Below, one piece after another: positions 1 through 8,985 of a stretch of DNA of 32,515 bases. The notes under the pieces were generated by a model that worked only from the letters and a program-made list of their open reading frames with translations, did no database searches and was not told the DNA's origin. The translations under genes were made by a program, and so were the position numbers. The DNA is taken from positions 1-32,515 of the forward strand of contig JASLPY010000062.1 in assembly GCA_030744755.1 (NCBI GenBank), read 5' to 3'. The DNA comes from Kiritimatiellia bacterium. GTDB lineage: Bacteria > Verrucomicrobiota > Kiritimatiellia > UBA8416 > JADHWI01. Numbering within the stretch: position 1 is the stretch's first letter; the number at the start of each line of letters is the position of its first letter.

Positions 1-76
1 TTTCTTGGGGTAAACGAAATCTTCCATCTCAGTATAGGCCCGTTCTCATTGATCCATATCGCAGCGCAGATGGCTC
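1..76 (+). repeat. Copy A of a three-copy 70-nt motif (open reading frame continues to 158)
   Basis: The block from GGGG at 7 to GGCTC ending at 76 is matched by copies on the minus strand at 15390-15463 and 32440-32515. All three have GGGGTAAAC, then 33 variable bases, TTGAYC, 9 bases, and RCGCARWTGGCTC, so the length is 70 nt with no indel. Read in one frame the copies give W-G-K-(Q/R)-N-L ... (V/I)-D-x2-x-(H/R)-(S/N)-A-x-G-S, and many differences are third-position changes. In copy A this frame is open from the window edge (codons start at 3) to a TAA at 156-158, so it could be the 3' end of a truncated gene. I do not recognise the protein. Confidence 0.5.
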
Positions 77-254
77 TAACTTTTCTTGCGAATCTTTTCC
101 TGTGATCATAATTGTGGAACTAATAGACGTGTTTAAAAAAGTTTTCTATTCTGTATAAATGAATCTGACGAAAGGGACAGGATTTTTCTTGTGGTTTTGC
201 ATGAAACTTGCTTGTAATTAGTTTGTTAGCTTAAATCGCGAGTACGCATAGCTT
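77..254 (+). promoter_or_regulatory. AT-rich leader upstream of pilM
   Basis: After the motif the DNA is clearly more AT-rich than the genes that follow. A TATAAA hexamer lies at 154-159 directly after TG, and TTGCAT occurs at 197-202, but neither has a convincing partner box at normal spacing. The pilM start codon has no recognisable Shine-Dalgarno sequence. The pilus operon promoter is probably here, but I cannot fix its position. Confidence 0.25.
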
Positions 255-1277
255 ATGAATAAACTACTTGCCCGTCTCAAGCGAGTTCCAGCAGATGTTG
301 TTGGCGTGGATCTTGGTGCCAGCAGCGTCAAGGCAGTTCGCATGCGAAAAACGCAGGACGACATAGTCATGACGGCCGCTGCGATCCTGCCTTCACCGCT
401 TGCTACTAACGAAGAAGGCGCGACACATGTACAACGCCCCGTGTCTCTTCCCGGAGCGCTGAAGGGAAGATATGTATCCCTGGCAACAACCAGCCCCGAC
501 GCCAGCGTGAAACTGCTCAGCTTCCCGGGACCATCGGATCATAATCAGGAAAACCGAATTCTCGACAGCCTGGGCTTGGCAAATCCGGAGGATTACAGGA
601 TTTCGTACAGGGTAGTGAGGGAGGGGCATGCCCGAACCGAGACAAGGGTTCTCGCCGTTGCCCTGCCTATGATCGATGCAAATACCGTCCTTGCAATGTT
701 TCCAGCGGGGATTCCCGCCCCGTATTCAATCGAGGTGTCGGGACTTGCTACGGCCTCAACGTTTGCGCTCACAACCGGAATCGAGAAGAACGAGGGATCA
801 GTGGGATTGGTGGACTTCGGAGCCGAATGCACGTCTCTATCCCTTTTCAGCCGGGGTACGCTCGCCCTCGTTCGACGTTTCCACATGGGAACATACAACA
901 TCACGCAGTCGGTTTGCGATACCCTGGGCGTTGACGCCGAAACTGCGGAAGGAATCGTCAATGACGGCGCGTTCGATATATCTCAGTCCATATCCGATGT
1001 GCTGTCCCCCGTGGTAAAACAGATCATTATCTCGAGAGATTTCGTGGAAAGGCGTGAAGACTGCACTATATCCAACATTTATCTGTCCGGACCAAAGGTG
1101 CTGACCAACGGGGCAATTGACAGCATACGCTCCGCTCTTGAGGTTGATGTTCATCCATGGAACCCGACAGATGGCATTAACATGACCGATGGATGCCTGT
1201 CGAAGAAACTGGAGGGGCAGGAGTGGCGACTCTCTGCAGCCATGGGCGCGTGCCTGGGCACATTGGAGCAAACATGA
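255..1277 (+). CDS. pilM: Type IV pilus assembly protein PilM (actin-like)
   Basis: Cytoplasmic actin-fold protein that in type IV pilus systems binds the N-terminal tail of PilN and links the inner-membrane alignment complex to the motor ATPases. The 340-residue length fits the family. The N-terminal VGVDLGASSVKAVRM resembles the first nucleotide-binding loop of the PilM/FtsA group, and a second glycine/aspartate loop, GLVDFGAECTSLSLF, lies near residues 183-197. No membrane segment is visible. The stop codon overlaps the next start (ATGA at 1274-1277), and the next four genes have the sizes and order of pilN, pilO, pilP and pilQ, which supports the call more than sequence alone. The start at 255 lacks a clear ribosome-binding site. 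Confidence 0.85.
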   Translation: MNKLLARLKRVPADVVGVDLGASSVKAVRMRKTQDDIVMTAAAILPSPLATNEEGATHVQRPVSLPGALKGRYVSLATTSPDASVKLLSFPGPSDHNQENRILDSLGLANPEDYRISYRVVREGHARTETRVLAVALPMIDANTVLAMFPAGIPAPYSIEVSGLATASTFALTTGIEKNEGSVGLVDFGAECTSLSLFSRGTLALVRRFHMGTYNITQSVCDTLGVDAETAEGIVNDGAFDISQSISDVLSPVVKQIIISRDFVERREDCTISNIYLSGPKVLTNGAIDSIRSALEVDVHPWNPTDGINMTDGCLSKKLEGQEWRLSAAMGACLGTLEQT

Positions 1278-1891
1278 GTTACCGTGTCGACCTGATACTC
1301 GAATCTGAACAGCGCAGCGGCAGCCTGCTGAGCCCCAAGTCGCTGATGAGGATCGTTTGCACGATGCTCCCGGTTGTCATACTGTGTTTCGTGGCCGTCG
1401 AAGTGATGCAGGCCTGGTCCCTTAAGAGCGAAGTTGACAGAATAGAGGCCGAATGGGATAGAATGCGGCCGGAGCAGCGGGAAGCAAGTATGGTTCGTTC
1501 TAACCTCACGGTGTCTACCGAGGTAGTTGCCGAAATGACGGCCTGGCGGAACTCGCGCCTGGCCTGGGAGACGCAGCTTCTTTCCCTGCAAACCCTCGTA
1601 CCCGAAGACGTCCAGTTGACACTTATAAGGAGCGACCAACGGATCAGGCTCGAAAACAAGATCCTGCCTGTCAGGGATTTCACCGTGATAATAAAGGGAA
1701 GAGCGGTTGGCTTTTCAGCCAAGGAAAACGTTGAGGCACTGGAACAATCCGTCAATGACACCGATTGTTTTAAAGAAGTCCAGAAGGAGGCGAAGGTTAC
1801 CTCCTTCGTAGCCGACCAGAACAAAGATGCAGACAGACTTGATCGTGTCTTCGAGATGGCCTGCAAGTATAAACCCAAGGCATTCAAGTGA
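1274..1891 (+). CDS. pilN: PilN-like inner-membrane pilus assembly protein
   Basis: 205 residues from the ATG at 1274, which sits in an ATGA overlap with the pilM stop; an upstream in-frame start at 1193 would lie inside pilM and is rejected. The protein has a short cytoplasmic N-terminus (about residues 1-30), one transmembrane helix around residues 31-50 (TMLPVVILCFVAVEVM), a helical charged stretch, and a small periplasmic domain. This is the PilN/GspL-C plan: the N-terminal tail binds PilM and the periplasmic part dimerises with PilO. Sequence similarity is low, so the name rests on topology, size and position between PilM and a second bitopic protein. Confidence 0.75.
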   Translation: MSYRVDLILESEQRSGSLLSPKSLMRIVCTMLPVVILCFVAVEVMQAWSLKSEVDRIEAEWDRMRPEQREASMVRSNLTVSTEVVAEMTAWRNSRLAWETQLLSLQTLVPEDVQLTLIRSDQRIRLENKILPVRDFTVIIKGRAVGFSAKENVEALEQSVNDTDCFKEVQKEAKVTSFVADQNKDADRLDRVFEMACKYKPKAFK

Positions 1892-2547
1892 AATTGCCGG
1901 AAGACAAAAAAGAACGCATCCGATTTATCGTGCTGGCGGCCATGGCCGTTGTGGGCGGGGTATACATATCCGTTTCGCTCGGGATACTCCCCATGTCACG
2001 TTCGCATGGGTCCAACACTGACCGAAAGGAAGCACTTCTCGACCTGATAACAGTTGGAAACGGTGAAGTCGCCCAAATAGAACAGCTGAAAGCCAGGGAC
2101 AGCAAGAACATGGAGGTTATGAAGGAATTCGACGACCTGTATGTTCTGCGCCCACGACTGGGCAACTACCTGTTGAGCGCCAAAGACATCATCGAAGGAC
2201 TGGCTGTTAAATGCAATGTCGAGGTCGAAAACATCCGTGAAGTCGGTCCCGTGGCCGCGATTCCTGCCCCCGCCGAACAAGAACGCAAGAACGCATTGAA
2301 GTCATACACCGCTGCTGTTAGCCTGTTCTGTGGATACTCCGATTTATCTGTATTCATAGGAGAGATCGAAAAGAGTAACCCGTACCTGTGTGTCACGCGA
2401 CTTGTAGTATCAGGGCGGTCTAATGATGACCCGGAGAATCATTCTGTGCGGCTGGAAATACAATGGCCGGTCTGGGACGAGGCCGAAACTGCGACGCCTT
2501 TCCTTAAGCGGCTTGAAGAGATGGAAACTGATGGAGGCACATCATGA
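1888..2547 (+). CDS. pilO: PilO-like inner-membrane pilus assembly protein
   Basis: 219 residues starting with GTG at 1888, in a GTGA overlap with the pilN stop. A basic N-terminus (KLPEDKKERIR) is followed by one transmembrane helix at about residues 11-30, a coiled-coil-prone segment (residues 45-85) and a ferredoxin-like periplasmic domain, which is the PilO plan. PilO pairs with PilN and contacts PilP, forming the bridge from the inner membrane to the secretin. The next gene start overlaps the stop by ATGA (2544-2547), so the genes are probably translationally coupled. Confidence 0.72.
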   Translation: MKLPEDKKERIRFIVLAAMAVVGGVYISVSLGILPMSRSHGSNTDRKEALLDLITVGNGEVAQIEQLKARDSKNMEVMKEFDDLYVLRPRLGNYLLSAKDIIEGLAVKCNVEVENIREVGPVAAIPAPAEQERKNALKSYTAAVSLFCGYSDLSVFIGEIEKSNPYLCVTRLVVSGRSNDDPENHSVRLEIQWPVWDEAETATPFLKRLEEMETDGGTS

Positions 2548-3038
2548 GAACCGTGATTTGCATCCTTGGCGCCTTGGTACTGGGTTCGGCAGTCATGGCC
2601 GAGACCGCGGATAGTCCGGTTGAATCTGCTGCCGCGGATACGGTGCTGGAAGAGGAAGATGTCCTGAGAGACCCATTCTGGCCGGTGGGATACGCTCCCG
2701 CGCCACCCGAACCAGAAGTACCTGAAGAAGAAGAAAAGGAAGAGACGGAAGAAGATCTTCCCCCCGTGGAACCGGAGAAATGGCCCGTTCTAAAGATAAG
2801 GGGCCTCTCTAAAGACGGAAAAGGCAATCACTTGGCGATACTAGACAAGATTGGAATTGTGGAGGAAGGGGATATCGTATCTTTCAAGCATGATAACCTG
2901 GTATATAAATGGCAGGTCAAAAAGATAACTGATAAAGGCGTCTCTCAGGAAAGACTCGGCGTACAACGCGCCGATGAAACAAAGAAGACAAAAACGGATA
3001 AAAGCTCACTTCCAATTGATCTCGGAGGTATAAAATGA
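2544..3038 (+). CDS. PilP-like periplasmic protein
   Basis: 164 residues: signal peptide (about residues 1-20, ending SAVMA), a long acidic/proline linker (about 30-75), then a small beta-rich domain (about 78-150, KWPVLKIRGLSKDGKGNHLA) resembling the HR domain of PilP/GspC that docks onto the secretin N-domains. PilP homologues are usually lipoproteins, but here the signal has no Cys after it, so the protein would be released or held only by partners. The motif LRDPFWPVGY just before the linker recalls the short segment of PilP that binds PilN/PilO. Position between pilO and the secretin supports the role. Confidence 0.6.
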   Translation: MRTVICILGALVLGSAVMAETADSPVESAAADTVLEEEDVLRDPFWPVGYAPAPPEPEVPEEEEKEETEEDLPPVEPEKWPVLKIRGLSKDGKGNHLAILDKIGIVEEGDIVSFKHDNLVYKWQVKKITDKGVSQERLGVQRADETKKTKTDKSSLPIDLGGIK

Positions 3039-5110
3039 CTAATCAGAAAATCTTCACACTTTTCCTTTTGGGAACCGCGCTCGCGGTTTGCATAACGCAG
3101 GTATCCGCGCTCGCGCAGGAACCTCCCCCTCCCGCGGAATTACCTCCCGCAGTACTGGAGGCACTAGCCGCCGAATCCACGGACACGGCGGTTGAAGAAG
3201 AAAAGCCAGCGGTACTGCCCGAAACCGTTGCCGCGCCCGAAACCAGTGACGTTGAAATGGCAGAAGACGGCGACACCTTTCTTGCCGTTGCTGCCGAAGA
3301 AGCAGTGGCGGCACCAGCACTTTCGGAGACGGGTGAACCATTGATAAGCATCTCCCTGGATGATGTTCCGCTGGAAGATGTAGTACGTATGTTTACGCGT
3401 CTTTCCGGTGCAAACATCATAGCCACGGCCACCAACCTCGAGGGGTCGGTGACCGTCAATCTCGAGGACGTCGAATGGAGACCCGCCCTGACATCCATTC
3501 TGGACATGCACAATCTCGGCCTGGTAGAAAAGATTCCGGGCACGGCCGTATATAGCATCGTCCCCAAAAGCCCCAACGCTCCCGAACCACTGATCGTGGA
3601 AACCCTGTTTCTCAATTATACAACAACGGCCTCCGTGGCCCCCGTCATGAAGGCGATCCTGGCGCAAGGCGGTTCGATATCGGAGTTCCCGTCCCGAAAC
3701 GCCCTCGTGCTCCGTACTACGTCGGCAAATCTAGGAGAAGCTAAACAGTTGATAGAAAGCCTGGATATACCCGGGAAACAGGTCTGTATCGAGACCAAGT
3801 TCATGGAACTGAGCGATTCCGCCATCAAACAGCTTGGAATAAAGTGGGAATCACTGGGCGAGTTCGGGATCAAACTCGAGGATGGCGGAGAAGGAGTGGG
3901 GATCTGGAATCGGCATGGCGTAAGCGAGGACATCAGTTCCCGCACAGATACCCGGTCGCAATGGGACACCCGCAATAACATAGACAGCATCAACCAGCTC
4001 TATGACGTTACGGGCCAACAGTACGAGGAAGTGGAGAGTATCGAAGAGGTCAACGACGACACGACTCTTACCACGATAGTTCCTACTCGAACTGTTGTCG
4101 ACACAATAGACACAGGCGACAGCTACAGTTCTGACATTGTAGATTCCTTCAGCAAGACAATTATCGATACCCAGACTGCAATACTCAACATCGACGACTT
4201 CAACATTGTTCTCAGTGCACTCAAGGAAACCGATGGCGTCAGCATAATATCCAACCCGAAACTACTCGTTGCCAACGGCGAAACCGGGGCATTCTTCAGC
4301 GTGGGCGACAGGGAACCAATCATCAAAAGCGAAGTCACGCGCGGAACCACGGACAGCCCGGGCGACAAGGTTGTGTCGGAACTCGACACGACCATCACCA
4401 CCGACCTGATCCAGGAGGGGTATCTTGAGACCGGAATTAACCTGGAAGTGGTTCCCGTAATCAAAAGCGACGGCCTGATCGAGGCGGAGATAAGTCCTAC
4501 CCTTCGCCGCAAAACCGGCGAGCGCACGGTGGGAGAGAACTCCTGGCCAATAGTCTCCGTGAAAGAAATGAAAACCAGGTTCACACTCCTTGACGGCCAG
4601 ACGGTTGCCATTGGCGGACTGACCGACACCACCGATTCGCAGCAGACAACCAAGATTCCACTTCTCGGCGACATTCCGCTTCTCGGCAAGTATCTGTTCT
4701 CGCATTCCAAGGACGTCAAAAGCCAGGTTGAGACAATCATCTTCGTGACCCTTGCACTCGCGGAACCGCAGAGCATTCGCGAGGAAGAAGGCATTCCTGA
4801 TCATGCCGAACTGGTTCACCAGAAACTCATCGAACACAAAGCCAGGAAGAAGAAGTTCCAAGAGGATCTCGCCAGAATGCACGAGGCAATGGCGGCCGAG
4901 GTAGAGGAAGAGATGACTGAGACCGAAGAGCCGCTTTCAGAAGACGCCGGGACAGGGGAGGAGCAGGAAGACCCTGCCGCTCCGGCGGATAAGGCCGGCG
5001 AAGAGGACTCTTCTGCTGAAGAAGAGAAAGAAGAAACAACGGCTACGACCGCAGAAGAGGCGCCTTCTCCTGTTTCCGAAACGGAAGACGCGAAGGAAGC
5101 TGCCGAGTAG
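3035..5110 (+). CDS. pilQ: Type IV pilus secretin PilQ-like
   Basis: Outer-membrane secretin ring of the pilus (or a related secretion) machine. Signal peptide about residues 1-27. An acidic, Ala/Pro-rich spacer (28-105) leads to an STN/N0 domain (about 107-180, ISLDDVPLEDVVRMFTRLSG), then an N1-type domain (about 190-255) and the secretin core (about 375-580) with the family signatures VAIGGL and KIPLLGDIPLLGKYLF. A Thr/Asp-rich stretch of about 90 residues (285-370) sits between N1 and the core. The last 90 residues are almost only Glu, Ala, Asp and Thr and look disordered. There is no AMIN domain and no obvious lipobox. The start overlaps the previous stop (ATGA at 3035-3038). General secretory GspD is the alternative, but the gene order favours PilQ. 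Confidence 0.85.
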   Translation: MTNQKIFTLFLLGTALAVCITQVSALAQEPPPPAELPPAVLEALAAESTDTAVEEEKPAVLPETVAAPETSDVEMAEDGDTFLAVAAEEAVAAPALSETGEPLISISLDDVPLEDVVRMFTRLSGANIIATATNLEGSVTVNLEDVEWRPALTSILDMHNLGLVEKIPGTAVYSIVPKSPNAPEPLIVETLFLNYTTTASVAPVMKAILAQGGSISEFPSRNALVLRTTSANLGEAKQLIESLDIPGKQVCIETKFMELSDSAIKQLGIKWESLGEFGIKLEDGGEGVGIWNRHGVSEDISSRTDTRSQWDTRNNIDSINQLYDVTGQQYEEVESIEEVNDDTTLTTIVPTRTVVDTIDTGDSYSSDIVDSFSKTIIDTQTAILNIDDFNIVLSALKETDGVSIISNPKLLVANGETGAFFSVGDREPIIKSEVTRGTTDSPGDKVVSELDTTITTDLIQEGYLETGINLEVVPVIKSDGLIEAEISPTLRRKTGERTVGENSWPIVSVKEMKTRFTLLDGQTVAIGGLTDTTDSQQTTKIPLLGDIPLLGKYLFSHSKDVKSQVETIIFVTLALAEPQSIREEEGIPDHAELVHQKLIEHKARKKKFQEDLARMHEAMAAEVEEEMTETEEPLSEDAGTGEEQEDPAAPADKAGEEDSSAEEEKEETTATTAEEAPSPVSETEDAKEAAE

Positions 5111-5200
5111 CCGATTGGCCGGCAAGGACACATCACACATCCCGGCGGTACAGCACGAAAAGAGGAAGCCGGGCACCAGGGTTCACCAGGGAGCGCCAGG

Positions 5201-6871
5201 ATGCAAAGACTCTTGCCCAGGGAAGCTTGGGGATACGGTGCGCTCCTGATTCTACTTCTCACCACGGCGGGCATCGCCGTTTGGTACACCATTGGCTACA
5301 TTGGCGATCAGATTTCAGGCGATGCCTTTCGAATTGCCGCGCTGCTGGTATGGTCTCTGACGCTCGGTTTCATGCTCATCGCCGGTGCATTCGGCCTCTG
5401 GGCAATAAGGTTCTCCGCCGAAGCCGAAAGCCGGAGGCGGATTGGGCGCGTGGTCGATGCCATGCACTATCTCAGTGACGGGCTTGCCGCCATCGACAGC
5501 AAAGGCTGCATCAGGGGTTCCAACCCCGCCATAAAGGAGCTCTCCAGACACGCCGTGACTCCTGACTGCCACCTGTCCGAAATCTTTCCCTGTCTCTCCA
5601 AGAGAGAAATCAAACTGCTGGCCAACGCGAAGACACCAAGGGAAATTGAACATGACACGGAGAATTCGGATGGACCGAGAACCCTGAGGTTCAGGTCGCA
5701 GCCCTCCGAGGGGCTCACCCTGGTGCTGGCAAGTGACGTTACCGCAATGAATGAGCAGCGTAGTCGAAGGAGACAGACCGCGCGGCTACAGCTTATAGGA
5801 GAACTGGCACAGGCCGTCGCACACGATTTCGACAACCTGCTGTGCGGCATCTCCGGCCATGCATCGCTGCTGACAAGGGTTGCTCCCGGTTCACAGGAAA
5901 TGGAGAAATCGATAACGGCAATATCCGATTCATCCAGGAGGGGAGTTGCCCTGGCAAATCACCTCCTGGAACTGGCTACGCTGTCCGTGGCAGCTTACCC
6001 GAGTGACGCAGTGGGCGAACATGTTAAGGCCGCCGTTGAAGCCCTCCGGGGATCGCTTCCGGAGCAATGGCAGGTAGAACAGGTGATCGACGATGAGCCG
6101 CGGACGGTTGCACTGACGGGAATGCAGGTGGAGCAGGTAATTCTCAACCTTGGGCTTCTCGCAGCGGATTTTCTCACCAGGCCCGGTGTGCTGCAGGTGT
6201 GTGTCGGCAAGTTCTCGCACCGAGATCCCGCGAGACCCGAGCAGAGCCTGGCAGGTACTATCCGCATTACCGGTTATGATTCTGACATGAAGGAGCCGCC
6301 TGAAGATATAATCAAGAAAAGCCCCGCACAGACCGGCGTAATTGCTTCGGTTATCAGGACCACGCTGGAAGGTGCAGGGGGGCACCTCGATTCCTTCGTT
6401 GCCGCACATGGAGTCGTGTACGAGGTGGGCCTTCCCCGCGGCCAGGCCCAGGCGGACGATTCAGAGGAAATACCCGACGAACTCAAATCGTACATCTCCC
6501 GGTGGACCGTGCTGTACGGAGGCACACGCAGGGAAAGCTCAGACCTCGACAGCCGCATGCGTCAGGCGGGCCTCACGGTGAACCGTCTCGACGATATCGC
6601 GGCTATCCTGGCCTGCATAGAGGAAAACTCCTCGGTGGACGCAATGCTACTACAGGAGCGTCTGCTTGGAAAAGAACCACGTGCGCTGCTGAAAGCGATA
6701 CTGAAGATCCGGCCTGCATGCGGAGTGGTCGTTCTGTGCGAAAATGCAGAGATATCATCGCGCGGTCTGACCGACGACATCGTGTTCCTGGCTACGACCT
6801 CAGAGGTAAGCAGGGTGGTCCTCGGGCTTATCGATTCCAAGGGCCTGGCTGCCCACAGGCTTAAGAGGTAG
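5201..6871 (+). CDS. Membrane protein with degenerate hybrid histidine kinase architecture
   Basis: 556 residues: two transmembrane helices (about 11-34 and 44-68), a PAS-like segment (about 80-180, with DGLAAIDSKGCIRGSNPAI), a dimerisation/phosphoacceptor helix with a good H-box (AHDFDNLL, His208), then an ATPase-like region in which the usual signatures are gone. The N-box position reads VILNLGLLAADFL, lacking the Mg-binding Asn, and no DxGxG or GxGLGL motif is visible. The C-terminal 130 residues resemble a receiver domain, but the phosphoacceptor position reads MLLQERLL, with Gln in place of Asp. It therefore looks like a pseudokinase/pseudoreceiver that could scaffold or be phosphorylated by another kinase. 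It follows the pilus operon by 90 bp in the same direction. The start has an SD-like GGGAG 12 bases upstream. Confidence 0.7.
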   Translation: MQRLLPREAWGYGALLILLLTTAGIAVWYTIGYIGDQISGDAFRIAALLVWSLTLGFMLIAGAFGLWAIRFSAEAESRRRIGRVVDAMHYLSDGLAAIDSKGCIRGSNPAIKELSRHAVTPDCHLSEIFPCLSKREIKLLANAKTPREIEHDTENSDGPRTLRFRSQPSEGLTLVLASDVTAMNEQRSRRRQTARLQLIGELAQAVAHDFDNLLCGISGHASLLTRVAPGSQEMEKSITAISDSSRRGVALANHLLELATLSVAAYPSDAVGEHVKAAVEALRGSLPEQWQVEQVIDDEPRTVALTGMQVEQVILNLGLLAADFLTRPGVLQVCVGKFSHRDPARPEQSLAGTIRITGYDSDMKEPPEDIIKKSPAQTGVIASVIRTTLEGAGGHLDSFVAAHGVVYEVGLPRGQAQADDSEEIPDELKSYISRWTVLYGGTRRESSDLDSRMRQAGLTVNRLDDIAAILACIEENSSVDAMLLQERLLGKEPRALLKAILKIRPACGVVVLCENAEISSRGLTDDIVFLATTSEVSRVVLGLIDSKGLAAHRLKR

Positions 6872-6925
6872 TCACACACCTTTCACGTGTTTCGTAGTTT
6901 CTCGATTGCCGAACGGCGATTCCAA

Positions 6926-7774
6926 TCAGCTGTCACCCAGAACCGTGTTGTCTATAAGGCGGGTGCTGCCGATCCTGACCGCAATTGCAACCAGCGTGGG
7001 CGCCTCGATCTTTTCTACCGGTTCAAGCGATCCGGAATCCACTATCTCCACGTAGTCAATTTGTGCCATCGAGTAACTTTCTATCAGCTCGCGCATCGCG
7101 GATTCAATAGTGGACGCACGCAGCTCGCCTCCAGAGTGGAGCTTTTCGGCGAGACTAATCGTCTTCGACAGACACAGGGCCTGTGAGCGTTCTTCCGGTG
7201 AGAGGTACGTATTACGTGAGCTCATAGCCAGACCATCAGGCTCACGCACGATCGGAGCGGTTCTTATCTCAACGGGAATGTTCAAGTCGCGAACCATGCG
7301 GTCTATCACTCTCACCTGCTGCGCGTCCTTCTGCCCGAACACGGCGAAGTCCGGCTGTATAATGTTGAATAGTTTGCATACTACGGATGTGACGCCTTTA
7401 AAATGTCCCGGGCGAGCGGCGCCGCACAGTCCCCGCGACAGTCGCGTTTCCTCGACGAATACACTGTAGTCATCAAAGTACATATCTTCCTGTGGGGGAT
7501 GAAAGACGAGGTCGGCCTTATTGATCCTGCACAGCTCGAGGTCCCGGGACAAGTCCCGGGGATAGCTGTCGAAATCTTCGTTAGGCCCGAACTGGGTGCG
7601 ATTCACGAAGATACTGACAACCAGTAGGTCACAACAGGAACGGGCCGAGCGGATAAGGGAAAGATGTCCGTCATGAAGGAATCCCATGGTTGGAACGAAA
7701 CCGATGGTTTGCTTGAGGCTGCGTGCACGACTGGAAATCTCCCGCATCTCGGCAACGGTCGAGATGGTCTTCAC
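6926..7774 (-). CDS. panC: Pantothenate synthetase
   Basis: Condenses pantoate and beta-alanine with ATP to give pantothenate (coenzyme A pathway, cytoplasm). 282 residues, the usual length, when started at the GTG at 7774; longer in-frame starts would run through the upstream kinase gene. Family signatures are all present: FVPTMGFLHDGHLSLI with the HxGH-type nucleotide motif, FVNRTQFGPNEDFDSYPR, GHFKGVTSVVCKLFN, FGQKDAQQ, and a KMSKS-like SSRN. One difference: most PanC have VNPxQF, here VNRTQF. GTG overlaps the stop of the upstream kinase (GTGA, 7771-7774) and a GAGG lies 8 bases upstream, so translation is probably coupled to that gene. The neighbours have no known link to coenzyme A. Confidence 0.95.
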   Translation of the reverse strand: MKTISTVAEMREISSRARSLKQTIGFVPTMGFLHDGHLSLIRSARSCCDLLVVSIFVNRTQFGPNEDFDSYPRDLSRDLELCRINKADLVFHPPQEDMYFDDYSVFVEETRLSRGLCGAARPGHFKGVTSVVCKLFNIIQPDFAVFGQKDAQQVRVIDRMVRDLNIPVEIRTAPIVREPDGLAMSSRNTYLSPEERSQALCLSKTISLAEKLHSGGELRASTIESAMRELIESYSMAQIDYVEIVDSGSLEPVEKIEAPTLVAIAVRIGSTRLIDNTVLGDS

Positions 7775-8985
7775 GGGGAAAGCCTCACACGGACCGTTTC
7801 CACGAGTGTCTCGCAGGGAACGGGTTTTCTGAGAAGATGATGCTTCTTCTGGTTCTCCACTATGTCGCGCACGGGGTGAGGGGGAACATACCCGGTACAA
7901 AAGACGACCGACGGCATCTCCCATTGTGAATCCTGTGATAGTCTCTCTATTTCGCGAAACGCAGTATAGCCATCCATTACTGGCATGTGGAGATCCATAA
8001 GAAGAACGGCATGGCGGCCCTCCCTGAATGCCTCGCAGGCTTCTTCTCCGTTCGAGGCCAGGTCGATCTGCAGTGAAGGGAAAGCTGACAGGAGAAGAAG
8101 TTTGAACGAATTCTGAATACCTTGCTCGTCGTCAACAATCAGAACACGCTGGTTATCGCACTTCGCGCCTTCTTCGTCCTGGGCGTTCGCGGTGTCCTGC
8201 GCTTCCTTCTCAAGGGCGTCTCTGAGAGTGCCCATGGGCAGGTATATCTCAACGACCGTGCCCCCGTCCGGTCCATCCTTGATATCCAGCGCGCCACCAT
8301 GAGCTGTAACCGTAGCGTATACGTATGTCAAACCCAGCCCAGCGCCCCTCTTGGCCCGGTCCCGTTTCGTCGTAAAAAACGGCGTTAGTGTTTCCAAACG
8401 AGCATCGCCGGGAATGCCCGGCCCCGTATCAGAGACACTCATTACCGCGTAGCAGCCGGAAGACACAGTTCCGCACAGTACGGTCTTCGAATCGTTTATA
8501 ACGCCCTTCGTCAGCCGAAGCCCGATCCTGCCGCCTTCGGCGGAAACAGCGTCCACGGCATTCTGCCAGAGGTCCTCTATGACATGTTGCAGTTGCTCAA
8601 AACCGCCCAGTACCTCGAGCTTCTCGCCATCCGCGTCGATATCAAGATTTACATCAACGCCTTCAGGAGTACCGCGTTTAAGCTCCGCCGCCGTCTCCAG
8701 GACCAGGTCGTTGAGGTCTATCGTCTGTTTCTCAAAATCGCCACAGAACGACAGGTCCAACATCTTGCGGCTGAGGTGTACAAGGTCCGATGCCGTCTTT
8801 TCAACCACGTCCAGGAGCTCCAGGCCACGGGAACCTTCGGGCAGGTCGGTGCGGATAAGCGACGGATATGCCATCAAGGGCGTAATCAAGTTGCTGAAGT
8901 CGTGCCCCACCCGTCCTAGAACCACCTTGATTGCTTCCAGGCTGCTCTTGTCGAACTTGAATTGGCTGTCTGAATCTCTAGACAT
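7771..8985 (-). CDS. Soluble hybrid histidine kinase with C-terminal receiver
   Basis: 404 residues from the ATG at 8985, which has GGAGGG just upstream and overlaps the mscS stop by 8 bases. No membrane segment and no recognised sensor domain. The phosphoacceptor helix starts almost at the N-terminus (GHDFSNLITPL, His28). The ATPase domain is intact: N-box DLWQNAVDAVSAEGG, G1 SDTGPGIPG, F-box TPFFTTK, G2 GAGLGLTYVY. After a linker (about 255-280) comes a full receiver domain (VLIVDDEQG; phosphoacceptor Asp331 in LLMDLHMPVMDG; conserved Lys in LRKP). It is probably a stand-alone kinase that gets its input from a partner protein; the co-transcribed channel is the obvious candidate, but that is inference. 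No cognate response regulator or phosphotransfer protein is nearby. Confidence 0.88.
   Translation of the reverse strand: MSRDSDSQFKFDKSSLEAIKVVLGRVGHDFSNLITPLMAYPSLIRTDLPEGSRGLELLDVVEKTASDLVHLSRKMLDLSFCGDFEKQTIDLNDLVLETAAELKRGTPEGVDVNLDIDADGEKLEVLGGFEQLQHVIEDLWQNAVDAVSAEGGRIGLRLTKGVINDSKTVLCGTVSSGCYAVMSVSDTGPGIPGDARLETLTPFFTTKRDRAKRGAGLGLTYVYATVTAHGGALDIKDGPDGGTVVEIYLPMGTLRDALEKEAQDTANAQDEEGAKCDNQRVLIVDDEQGIQNSFKLLLLSAFPSLQIDLASNGEEACEAFREGRHAVLLMDLHMPVMDGYTAFREIERLSQDSQWEMPSVVFCTGYVPPHPVRDIVENQKKHHLLRKPVPCETLVETVRVRLSP

Noticed and set aside
4123..4794. A 223-residue open frame antisense to the secretin gene
   Set aside because: It lies wholly inside the secretin core coding sequence, is Ser/Val-rich in the way shadow frames are, and has no start signal.
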